Source: Albula goreensis (lineage: Eukaryota; Chordata; Actinopteri; Albuliformes; Albulidae). Taken from it: 64,000 nucleotides of DNA. The notes below the pieces were generated by a model. The model was not told the DNA's origin, did not search any database, and worked only from the letters and a program-made list of their open reading frames with translations. Both the position numbers and the translations under genes were made by a program. Location of the stretch: contig CM040747.1 in the NCBI GenBank assembly GCA_022829145.1, positions 36,844,052 to 36,908,051 on the forward strand, read 5' to 3'. This document shows, one piece after another, positions 12,699-22,189 of the stretch (position 1 is its first letter; every line of letters starts with the position of its first letter).

Positions 12699-13406
12699 AT
12701 GTGGCCAAAACTGTGTGAGAGTTGCCGGATGATCGGATACCTCGAGGATGAGTTCATCTGCGACCGTTGCCGACTAGTTGAGCACTTAGAGAGTAAGATT
12801 CTTGATCTCGAAGCCCAACTAGCTGGACTCCACAGTAATCCTGAATTGTTAGAGTTCCAGGAACTGTTTACTACACCCTATAGGGAGATAGTGCGCTCAC
12901 CAAAGCTGGGTAGGGAAGAAGATACAGACCAGACAGGGCAAGAGAGCTGGGTTACAGTAGGGCGTAAGCGTAGAAAGAGGCGCAAAATCCCAAGTGGGGT
13001 GGCATCTCCGGAGATTGCGGTGACCAACCGCTTCATGCCACTACATGACGAGTTGGCCCGCGATCCTGTGGGTGGGAGGACTGAAGAGCCCCAGGGCACC
13101 CAGGCGGCCTCATCCTCCAAGAAAAGGGAGTTAGTGATAGTGGGGGACTCAATCATTAGAGGGGTAGATAGCATAGTGTGTTCGCGCAACAAGGAGTCTC
13201 GTATGGTCTGTTGCCTACCTGGTGCCCAGGTTGGAGACCTCCTGGAGCGTACGGACAAGCTCCTGGCCAGAGCGGGGGAGGATCCAGTGGTCATGGTCCA
13301 TGTTGGGGCCAATGACATAGGAAAGGGTAGATTTGAGGTTCTGCAGGATAAATTTATCGAGCTAGCAGGAAGATTAGAGCAGAACCTCCACGGTAGTCTT
13401 CTCTGA
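12699..13406 (+). pseudogene. LINE ORF1: zinc-finger plus SGNH esterase protein, 3' broken
   Basis: A 235-codon frame begins ATG at 12699. Residues 5-25 hold paired cysteines (CESC, CDRC), a PHD-like zinc finger as in ORF1 of CR1/L2-type LINEs, followed by a short coiled coil (LESKILDLEAQL). From about residue 145 the SGNH-hydrolase blocks appear: VGDSIIRGVD (serine block), LPGAQVGDLL (glycine block) and HVGANDIGKG (asparagine block). The frame stops at 13404-13406, yet the final catalytic Asp/His block QDGLHLNRRG is found downstream in another frame (about 13552-13580), ending in a stop near 13636. So the ORF has suffered at least one frameshift. The element continues into the N gap. It is retroelement DNA inside the NLR intron, not host coding sequence. 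Confidence 0.82.
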
Positions 13407-13643
13407 ATTCTACCGGTACCACGTGCAAGCAAAGGGAAGCAAGCCTTTACATGGAGGTTTAACACGTGGCTACAAACCTGGTGCAGGAAAGAGGGGTACA
13501 GGTTTATGGGGCACTGGGACTCCCTTTTTGGAACAGGGGTGACCTGTACATGCAGGACGGGTTACACCTGAACCGGAGGGGTACAGCTGCATTGGGCCAG
13601 CGTATGCTTAGGGTAGCAGAGGGGTATTTAAACTAGGGACTGA
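13407..13643 (+). mobile_element. Frame-shifted C-terminus of the LINE ORF1
   Basis: Noncontiguous continuation of the preceding ORF1: the frame starting near 13527 reads WNRGDLYMQDGLHLN and ends at a TAG near 13636, eight bases before the gap. This is where ORF1 of such elements normally ends, so ORF2 may have been lost in the unsequenced gap. Confidence 0.7.
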
Positions 13644-14143
13644 NNNNNNNNNNNNNNNNNNNNNNNNNNNNNNNNNNNNNNNNNNNNNNNNNNNNNNNNN
13701 NNNNNNNNNNNNNNNNNNNNNNNNNNNNNNNNNNNNNNNNNNNNNNNNNNNNNNNNNNNNNNNNNNNNNNNNNNNNNNNNNNNNNNNNNNNNNNNNNNNN
13801 NNNNNNNNNNNNNNNNNNNNNNNNNNNNNNNNNNNNNNNNNNNNNNNNNNNNNNNNNNNNNNNNNNNNNNNNNNNNNNNNNNNNNNNNNNNNNNNNNNNN
13901 NNNNNNNNNNNNNNNNNNNNNNNNNNNNNNNNNNNNNNNNNNNNNNNNNNNNNNNNNNNNNNNNNNNNNNNNNNNNNNNNNNNNNNNNNNNNNNNNNNNN
14001 NNNNNNNNNNNNNNNNNNNNNNNNNNNNNNNNNNNNNNNNNNNNNNNNNNNNNNNNNNNNNNNNNNNNNNNNNNNNNNNNNNNNNNNNNNNNNNNNNNNN
14101 NNNNNNNNNNNNNNNNNNNNNNNNNNNNNNNNNNNNNNNNNNN
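13644..14143. other. Assembly gap, 500 N
   Basis: A run of exactly 500 N, the conventional placeholder for a gap of unknown length. The true distance and any LRR exons or LINE ORF2 sequence here are unknown. Confidence 0.99.
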
Positions 14144-17100
14144 GTTGTCAGTGATCTAGTCATGAGAAGTCTGAGGGGGGTGCCCTATGGATCAGATGAA
14201 CTTTTGACTACAGTTTGAGGTCTGGTCTGGCCCAGACTGGACTGTTTAGTCGTTTCAGACAGGAGCTGCTGTGGAAGGGTGATTCCTGGCTGTTACCCCC
14301 AGGTACCCTTGTGCTGTTCTGACAGAGACTGTTTATCCTGGTGACTGTATCAAGAAATGGAAATACAGAAATAATGATCTCATTTCTACAGTCCATCCTA
14401 GTTTGTGTGATATCCTAACCAGGAGATATATGTTAACAGTCTTACATTAGTGGTACTTCCTGAAGTCCAGATAATCACTGACTTACATGACACTGGGTCA
14501 GTGAGCAGCTACTCACAATGAGGAGGTGTTGTGAAAAATGTAAGAATGGGGCAGCACTCTAGGGATGTGCCCAATGCACCTGCAAAGATCATCCTGTAGC
14601 TGTGGTTGCCTGATTGGGCTGGGTTTAACAGTCTACAGTAACTGACTAAATTACCATTAATATATCTGATTAAATGGCTTAATCAACTAATGGTTAGAGA
14701 GAAATGGTTGCTGTTGTTACAGGCAAACCAAGCTGAGTAAAAATGACTCATGCAGCCCCCTTTGGTAAGGTGGAGTTGAACAAAGAGAAAAGAGAGTGAT
14801 GGAGGAGGAGAGGTACTCTGTTTGTAGGTTTCATTTTCCTGATGAGCATATGGGAACTTATGTTCCTTTCTAAGCAGTGCAGCTACTGTTAAACTGTTCT
14901 GAGCTTCCTTCCCCATCTGTGTCTGTACCTGTGGGTCTGCCTGAATTATCTTCTCCCCAATTTTTGCTGTCATTGGAAAAAGAAAATGGACCACAGTAAC
15001 ACTTTGGGCAAAAGGTTTTCTTAATGTGTTTTTGGGGCTCTAAGGTTCTGAAGGAGTGACTTGGCACTTGCTCTAGACCTTCTGGTCAACCTCAGTTTTT
15101 TCATTTGTGGCACGATACGCAGGGTGTCCCAAATGGTCTGGGCCTCCCTTTTAATCTTATGCATTGATTATTTATCTCTTGAGGACAAAACAACATGAAT
15201 ATGAATACAGGGGTGGAGGTTGTATAAGAAGAGAGATTTGAAAGTTTGACTCTCTTCTATACCTGGCTTGTCTCTACCCTGTATTTAGACATACTGTAGC
15301 AACACATTATTATTATTTATTTATTTATTTTGCAATTGACCATGATGCATCATGTCCACTCCATGCTGTGGAAGACATTTAGTTTAGTTTATTTTATTTC
15401 CAGTCTTGCCTGTTTTTATGTTTTGTGGTCTTTTGTGATGTTGTGTGTTTTTGTAAAATGAGGCCAGACTTTCTACTGTTTCTGTGTCATAGTGAATGCA
15501 CTTCAGGGTGAACAAATGAGCTGAAGGCATTTTCCTCCTCTGGCATGTATTTGCATAGGTCAGTGTGACAGTGAGCCAGTCAGATTTCACCTGAAATTTT
15601 TACAAAACTAATCATGATTGGCAGACAGATTGTTACGATGGGTGTTATTTCTTGGATAAAAATTACAGTACGGAACGTTGGCGCTGAATTTTTTCACATA
15701 TCCTGTTAGTATAGGCAATAAAATCAATGGCAGTTCTGCTCTGAAGAGTTGTGTTTTTTCCCCTCTAAATTATAAAAAGTATTGATGATGGTGTCAATAT
15801 TGTCTCAAACTGTTCAACAGCATCAGTGAGGTATCAATAAGATCTTAATGATACCCATCCCTAGTGAGAGGTAACTGTAGTGAAACACAGTTTGTGTTCC
15901 CTGTGTGGAGGGGATAAATCATATGATTGTCAGAAGGTTCATGCTGAGATCTTCTGGTCCCCCCTTTGGAAGGGTGCAGGATTAAAGACGTGAATAGACT
16001 GAAAGGTTTTGGTTAGAGGAAGTAGAAGAATGATGCTCAGAGCAGCCTGAGTTACAAGGAGACCCCCCTTTCCCCTTTTCACTGTGTGAAGAGTGAGATA
16101 TCAGCACATAGTCTGATGTGGTTTCCACTGAAACACTGCGTAGTGAATTAGAGTGGGACCTGAGGTCGGCTAGACCAGATATTAGACCCAGATCAGCATG
16201 CAAAGTGTTTCTGTGCACCTGGTTAAATGTGGCTCCTTGCAGAATTGAGGTGAGTGGGGATGAGACGTTCACCGCTGAAAGAAATGAAGGGGCATCATGT
16301 GACTGCAATACTGCAGAGCGTTCACTTTTATGATGGAAAAATTCCTCTCAGTAGGAGCAGAGATCTGATTTGGCAGAATGCAAATCATCTAGATACTGAA
16401 GAGCTTTTTTCTAAAGGTTTGTAGATCCTGGAGGATGTTTGTTTTGAGCTCTCAGTTTTACAATCTCACTTCCTAGTTACTCATTTGCAAAGGAGGGCAA
16501 GGCTGGCTTGCCTTGAGAGAGCCAAGACAGAGCATGACTATGTATTTTTCAGTTCAAATTAGGTTAATGGCAATTTAATAATACCATTAAATTTCAGAGG
16601 TACTGAAGACATTGGTATGCAAGTAAAATGACCAAATGGACAATTATTTTCATGATTCATATATAATAATAATCATGATTGTTCATAATCAATTAAAGCT
16701 GTTTCTTATAGTGATTTGAATGATTGAGGGTGATTAATAATACAAATAATGAATAACAATGCTTTTCTTCAAGTTTGTGTGGAATTGTCAATGTGTTACC
16801 AAGGGGAATTCACAACCACAGTGCGAGCTTTGCTTGCTGTAACTTCATTCAACTGCAGTAGACAGTGGCGTTTGAGAACATGTGCACCATCTAGTGGTCA
16901 ATGTGGGAAGTGGAATGATTTAAGTTAGAGGCTGCTTGGATAGGGGCCCCATTATCTGTTTTGTCAGGAGCCTCACTCCCTCCTTCTTCTCCAGGGGCCC
17001 CACTCTGCCTGTTTTCCAAAATTAAGTAGCATTTTTCTTTGTAAAAAAAATAAATAAATAAAAACAGCCAAATGATATTATCACAACATTGAATATGCCA

Positions 17101-17330
17101 AAATCTATCCTCACACATGAGGGCACCAAAAAGTGTACAGTAAATGTCCTATTCAGCACATGGGAAATATGAAGATAATGCTGTTCCTCACAAAGGCTCC
17201 AGTTAAATGCAGGTGAAGTGTATGCAGTGCAAGAACAAACAGATAACACAATATGTTCATCTTAACAGTCCCAGCACAAGGCATCAATTAAAAGTAATCA
17301 ATCTCATAAAATGACTCTCATCAAATCAAT
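14144..17330. other. Intron stretch without a recognised gene
   Basis: About 3.2 kb between the gap and the next LRR exon. It is AT-rich with a TTAT-type simple repeat near 15310. Open frames (14683-14994, 15982-16308, 16891-17118) show no domain and no splice support. Nothing was identifiable. Confidence 0.5.
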
Positions 17331-17440
17331 CTCATACAGTGTGTGTGTGTGTGTGAGTGTGAGACTCCAGCTGGCACAGGGACACTGAGTCATTATTCTG
17401 TCACAGTCCAAACCCAGTACAGAGGGTGTGTGTGTTTTCT

Positions 17441-17545
17441 CCACAGGCTGGGTTGGTGTATATTTATCGTATGTGTGTGTTTTCTCCACAGGCTGGGTTG
17501 GTGTATATTTATATTGTGTGTGTGTTCTCTCCACAGGCTGGGTTG
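17441..17545 (+). repeat. 45-bp minisatellite containing the 3' splice site of an LRR exon
   Basis: Three copies at 45-bp spacing (ccacaggctggg at 17441, 17486, 17531). Each has a T-rich tract, the acceptor ctccacag and the first exon bases gctgggtt. Only the third leads into the LRR exon. Distances of 45 and 90 are multiples of three and contain no stop, so the upstream acceptors are frame-compatible. Confidence 0.93.
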
Positions 17546-17710
17546 CTGTAATCTCACAGTGGGCTGCTGTGATGATCTGGCCTCAGTCCTGCATTCTCCC
17601 CACTCAGAGCTGAGATATCTGGTGCTCAGAGACAACGAACTGCAGGATTCAGGAGTGAGAGCGCTCTCTGCTGGACTGGAAGACCCACACTGTAAACTGC
17701 AGAGACTGGG
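17537..17710 (+). CDS. NLR gene 1 LRR exon
   Basis: A 174-bp phase 2-2 exon reading [15 protein letters not shown] to [10 protein letters not shown], with the LRR core [12 protein letters not shown] and the second-repeat motif [11 protein letters not shown]. It differs clearly from the array exons, so it is a distinct, older LRR module. The acceptor is the third copy of the 45-bp repeat. Use of the first or second copy would add 30 or 15 residues rich in Cys and Val in frame. The donor is gtgagtaaca. Confidence 0.9.
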
Positions 17711-18092
17711 GTGAGTAACAAACACAAACCCCCTCTTTCATGAAGGGATCAAACGTGACTAAATATCCCACTAATATCAATAATGACTCAGGCTAAAGCT
17801 TTCTGTTCTCTTTGCACAGTCAAACTGTCATGTTAAAATGTGTGTTTTTCCAACAGCAATTTCAGTGTTCATAAGGGAATAAAATACTGAATTGTTACTT
17901 TCGAAAATTATTCATTTCTGTATTACAATATTAATTGCATACCTTCAATTATAGACAACAAAGAAGTAAATGAGTCAGTCCCACTCATTAAAATAATGAT
18001 AAGGTGTATACTACTCATTCCACAGCCCTGTTATTTTATATTCAGATTCTGTAAGGTGTGTTTGTCCAGAGCTGGTCTCCTTCTCTCTGCAG

Positions 18093-18254
18093 GCTGTCAG
18101 GCTGTCGAGTCACAGAGAGAGGTTGTGATTCTCTGGCTTCAGCTCTGCGTTCAAACCCATCACACCTGAAAGAGCTGGATCTAAGCTACAATCACCCAGG
18201 AGACTCAGGAGTGAGAGCGCTCTCTGCTGCTAAACTGGACACACTTACACTGCT
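18093..18254 (+). CDS. NLR gene 1 last LRR exon, shortened
   Basis: The exon follows ttctctctgcag and reads [34 protein letters not shown], then KLDTLTLL. It is 162 bp, 12 bp less than the 174-bp family size. The missing part corresponds to the LEDPHC segment normally found before KL in these exons, so four residues appear deleted in frame. The donor gtaagtac at 18255 is followed by three more copies in a 45-bp repeat. Reading past the first donor meets TAA at once, so only the first donor keeps the B30.2 exon in frame. Confidence 0.87.
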
Positions 18255-18400
18255 GTAAGTACAGAGAGTTTCCACACTGCACCTCATAGCCACACTGCTG
18301 TAAGTACAGAGAGTTTCCACACTGCACCTCATAAACACACTGCTGTAAGTACAGAGAGTTTCCACACTGCACCTCATAGACACACTGCTGTAAGTACAGA
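18252..18400 (+). repeat. 45-bp minisatellite containing the 5' splice site of the last LRR exon
   Basis: gctgtaagtac recurs at 18252, 18297, 18342 and 18387 (period 45), giving four near-identical 5' splice sites. The repeat has a sequence unrelated to the acceptor minisatellite at 17441. Confidence 0.93.
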
Positions 18401-18453
18401 GAGTTTCCACACTGTGTGTCACTCAGTCACAGTCTGTTCTGCTGTTCCTACAG

Positions 18454-18500
18454 TGTGGACCATGGAGGAGAGAGCAGGAACAAACCAGGACCCAGGAAAT
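18454..18500 (+). CDS. NLR gene 1 linker exon before B30.2
   Basis: A 47-bp exon between cctacag and gtcagt, encoding VDHGGESRNKPGPRK. This is the characteristic short linker between the last LRR and the PRY part of fish NLR B30.2 domains. Phase 2 in, phase 1 out, which fits both neighbours. Confidence 0.82.
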
Positions 18501-18656
18501 GTCAGTCTGTCAGCACTGAACACTCACTCCCTCCATTTCCTCTCCTCCCTCTCTTCCTCTTTATTTCATATCTATTTTCAACTCTTTTTTCCAGCTCCTC
18601 TCTTCACCATTCTCTCTTTCATGCTCAGACAGAAGTCTGTCCATATTTAGAGCACT

Positions 18657-18895
18657 GTGTGTGTGTGTGTGTGTGTGTTTCTTATGGTCATTGAGTTCAG
18701 TTTGTGTTTGTTTGCAGACAGTGCTTACAAACATTCACCCAGGTTTAGATACCTACGCATAAACACACACACAAACAGCCCCACACACTCCAAACACACA
18801 CATGAACACACTCACACAGAGGTGCACACACATACAAACACAACCCTGTTTCTCTCTTTCTCTCACACACACACTCAGTCACACATCATGAGATG
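18657..18895. repeat. GT and CA microsatellites in the last intron
   Basis: A perfect GT run at about 18657-18678, followed by CA-rich sequence at 18760-18880. Simple-sequence DNA without a gene. Confidence 0.85.
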
Positions 18896-18941
18896 AATAT
18901 TTATTATAATAATTAATCTCATTAATGTCTCTGGTCTGCAG

Positions 18942-19520
18942 ATGGCTGTCAGCTCACACTGGATCCAAACACAGCGCACAGATTCCTGTCTCTGTCTGAG
19001 GGGAACAGGAAGGTGACACTCACAGGGAGAGAGCAGCCATATCCTGATCATCCAGAGAGATTTGACTGGTGGCCCCAGGTTTTGAGCAGAGAGAGTCTGT
19101 CTGGATGCTGTTACTGGGAGGCTGAGTGGAGTGAGTCTGAGAGGGGATGGGTTCATATAGCAGTGACATATAAAGGAATCAGCAGGAAAGGACGGGGTGA
19201 TGACTGTGTGTTTGGATGGAATAAAAACTTATGGAGTCTGGAGTGCTCTAAACACAGATACTATGTCTGGCACAATAAGAATCAAACAGACATACCTGCC
19301 CCCCCCCTCCCCATACCGCAGACTAGGAGTGTGTGTGTACAGAGTAGGAGTGTGTGTGGACCGTCTGGCCGGCACTCTGTCCTTCTACAGCGTCTCTGAC
19401 TCTGACACACTGACCCTCCTGCACAGATTGCACACCAACTTCACTGAACACACACCCCTCTGTGCTGGGTTTGGAGTGTATGAACCTAACACCTCAGTGT
19501 CCCTGTGCCAACTGGAGTAG
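18942..19520 (+). CDS. NLR gene 1 B30.2 (PRY-SPRY) exon, frame-shifted
   Basis: The exon starts after ctggtctgcag. PRY motif: LTLDPNTAHRFLSLSEGN; SPRY motifs: GCCYWEAEWSESERGWVHIA, VTYKGISRKGRGDDC and FGWNKNLWSLEC. In this frame translation hits TGA at 19397-19399. The expected end of the domain (LAGTLSFYSVSD, then SVSLCQLE and a TAG at 19518-19520) lies in the +1 frame, and the switch point is the run of nine C at 19299-19307. An extra base there, biological or from sequencing, explains the break. Just after it, a short duplication (VCVYRVGVCVD) is also unusual. B30.2 is the presumed ligand-binding module of these receptors. Confidence 0.85.
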
Positions 19521-19523
19521 AGT

Positions 19524-19558
<35 letters not shown>

Positions 19559-20180
19559 ATACATTCTCCCTGTGACACATATCCAATCCAGCTCACACCC
19601 TCACCCATAAAAACATGCTGTAACCAAAATGCAAACTGCTACACACACACACCCACTCCATACACTGTAAAATACATGCACACACAAACACACACACACT
19701 CACACCAGAACTGCTACACACAAACACACTGATACAACTGCAAATACAGTAGGAAAAGACTGTTTGTAGTTGATACTTCCACTCACACATAAATACACAC
19801 ATACACTCTCTTACACACACACTCACCTATACATACATAGACACACACACACACACACACCAAAAAATGCATGTTCACTCACAAACACAAACGTACAAAT
19901 GCACACATAACATGCACATACACACTGAGATAAATATACCCTCAACCAAATTCTGTTTCATGGCTCACACACAAACAGTAATTTATATATTTTTAAACAT
20001 GTGCATTTGGAAACACTCACAGATTTGTACATAGATACACTAGGTAGTAGTAAAGGTAGGAGAGAGACAGTTTCAGATGTCTCCACAGTTAAAGTTTTAT
20101 CCTGTATATCACAACGTGGCTTTTTAGCAGGTTCATTTGAAGAACTATTGTGTGATCATGTTTTATTTTATTACAATAAA
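19521..20180 (+). other. Probable 3' UTR of NLR gene 1 with poly(A) signal
   Basis: After the TAG come long CA-rich stretches (19529-19560, 19640-19720, 19800-19860) and then AT-rich sequence. AATAAA lies at 20175-20180 in ttacaataaaattc. The transcript end is inferred only from this hexamer. Confidence 0.5.
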
Positions 20181-20234
20181 ATTCTATTATAAATGTTAAA
20201 GGTGTATGTATGTAATTTTTTGATGTAAGACATG

Positions 20235-20620
20235 AATATCACACACAACCCCCTGAACCTAACACCAACTGTACCACAGAGAAACAGCCCTGACTGTGCT
20301 GTGAACAAAAACAATAGGGAGTTAGTGTGTCTCTGTGGAGCCTTAGGCCTGTACATGCTTAATGGCAGGATCAGAGAGGACTCTTTAGGGAGCTTCACTT
20401 ACTGCTCAGCTCTTAGGGCTAGTGTAGTCGACTATGCCATCACTGATATAGACCCCTCCGACATTAGTGCATTCACTGTCAGACCACAGACCCCTTTTTA
20501 CCACCACTGTCAAATCAATGTGCAACTGAACAGAACTGGAATTAAAGGCATTTGTTCTTCAATCTTTAGTTTAAGATAACCCCCAAAAAACTAAGAAAAA
20601 TAATCAGGAAATCTTAAATG
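20235..20620 (+). mobile_element. LINE ORF2 endonuclease fragment (same family as 10033-10960)
   Basis: The plus strand reads GLYMLNGRIREDSLGSFTY, VVDYAITDIDPSDISAFTV, then a decayed DHNQI-like end (FYHHCQINV). It closely parallels the minus-strand fragment at 10033-10302, showing two insertions of one family. Following sequence to about 20850 may be decayed ORF2. Confidence 0.8.
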
Positions 20621-21099
20621 CTAAAGAAAATGGTTTGATGATGAATACAAATCCATGAGAGAAAATGAGACTATTATTACATTTGAAGTATCTCAAAACC
20701 CAGGTTTTAACCTCAAATGTGAGATGTTTAAATTGGACAAGCATGCCTGAAAGTGAATTAAACCAAAATCATTCACAAAGCAATTGTACAACTTGAAGAG
20801 CATAGCAATTTGTACTAGTTTTTTGTCAATGTGTTTTTAATTTCTTCTCTGGGAAAAACTGAATAACTTAACTTACGAAATAAAATCAGAACTCCTACTC
20901 CGAAATGTACAGAAGTGGAGATAAACTCGGCCCCAGTAACTAATGTGTAATCTGTGTGAACAGTAACCTGGGGAATGTTTTCTGCTGTTTTCTCAATGCC
21001 TGAATACAGTCCTTCCTGACTGAAAACAATGTCTTGAATAAGAGTCAGTTTGGCTTTCTTCCAACACATTGTACGACTGGTTATTTATACCGTACACAC

Positions 21100-21292
21100 C
21101 TTAATTATGGTGATGGAGCTTATCCCAGCATGAATTAGGCAATGGGCAGGGAGGCACCCTGGACAGATGAGCACTTCCAAAACCCAGGCAAACACATGCA
21201 AGCTCAACACAGGGACTGCTGCCCATTCTGCCTGCCCACTGAAACTGTGAGGCCACAGTGCTAACCACTGAGCCACCATGCTGCCTGCAAAT
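21100..21292 (-). repeat. Fish interspersed repeat fragment (LINE/SINE tail type)
   Basis: Contains gctaaccactgagccacca and accctggacag, phrases typical of a widespread fish repeat. Decayed, exact family not assigned. Confidence 0.5.
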
Positions 21293-21389
21293 GGTACAGC
21301 TCAGTATATATTTCATAGTCCTGTGTCTCATTTGCAACTCTGAAATGCATCAATTAAACATGTTATTTAATCTGACAAACATATGTCAG

Positions 21390-21543
21390 TAGTGTAGTGT
21401 AATGGTTATGTTGCAGCAGGTCAAACTTTGTGATACAGGGTTTGATTCTCAGGTAGGCATTGCTGTTGTACCCTTAAGCAAGGCATGTGACCCAGATTGC
21501 TCCAATAAACATCCAGCTTCATAAACAGAAGATTCTGTGCTTT
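21390..21543 (+). mobile_element. tRNA-derived SINE fragment
   Basis: A-box-like tagtgtaatggtta and B-box-like gggtttgattctc at the usual spacing, followed by the tail phrases gtacccttaagcaaggca and ttgctccaataaacatccag. Confidence 0.65.
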
Positions 21544-21545
21544 GG

Positions 21546-21960
21546 GGCAGGGGTCCCCAACCACCGGGCCGCGGACCAGTACCGGGCCGTGGGTCATTTA
21601 GTACCGGGCAGCAAAAAAGAATAAAAATTTTTAATTTAATTAAATTAGTCCGTAAGGTATTTTATTTTGAAAAAATGACCACTGCTGTCCATGCTATTTA
21701 CATTCGTCCGCAGAACAGTGCATTCACATTTTACGTGAAGATGTGGTCCTGAAAAGCCTTCCATAAAGCAAAAGCATGTAAATCAAGTGTAATATCCCCA
21801 TTTAAATGAAAGGAAATGCTCGAGATGCATTCTGCGGTCACGTAACATCCACTAACTTACTCAAATTTGCGTATTTTAAGTTCGCGAAAAAGAAATGAAT
21901 GCACTCAATTATGCACTTTATTGTGTTTTGTTATGCGTGTGAACCCAACCCCCCCGCTTT
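21546..21960 (+). mobile_element. hAT-type DNA transposon remnant (left end)
   Basis: Begins caggggtccccaaccaccgg, a typical hAT terminal sequence, with a GC-rich subterminal region. The opposite terminal repeat was not found, so the right boundary is a guess. No transposase is recognisable. Confidence 0.5.
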
Positions 21961-22189
21961 AGGGCATCTGCTAAATATGACTAAATCATAACTGTCATGA
22001 CAACCCATTTTGTCTTGTGCCATTGAGGACAAGACTCAATATCATACAACAATTTTAGGTACCGGTTCTTCCAAATATTGTATGTTGCATCTGTTGCTCA
22101 TGATAAAAGTACATCATAACACAGGAGACCCAAAGCTGCTTAGACATGCTATCTGAAATATACTGTGATACCGTGTGATGCATGTACTG

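Larger units (their letters stand above)
1350..20180 (+). other. NLR gene 1, 3' half (LRR exons to B30.2 and poly(A) signal)
   Basis: Gene-level model: eight exons on the plus strand, six LRR exons joined by phase-2 introns, a 47-bp linker exon, and a B30.2 exon ending in a stop at 19518-19520. Phases agree throughout (LRR 2 to 2, linker 2 to 1, B30.2 enters at phase 1). This matches the C-terminal half of fish NLR-C receptors, cytosolic sensors in which LRRs and B30.2 (PRY-SPRY) probably bind ligand. The FISNA-NACHT exon should lie left of the window. More LRR exons could be hidden in the 500-N gap. A frameshift in the B30.2 exon makes the status uncertain: pseudogene, or sequencing error. 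Confidence 0.8.

Noticed and set aside
13633-14163. Long minus-strand open frame across the gap
   Set aside because: It consists almost entirely of undetermined bases; not a gene.
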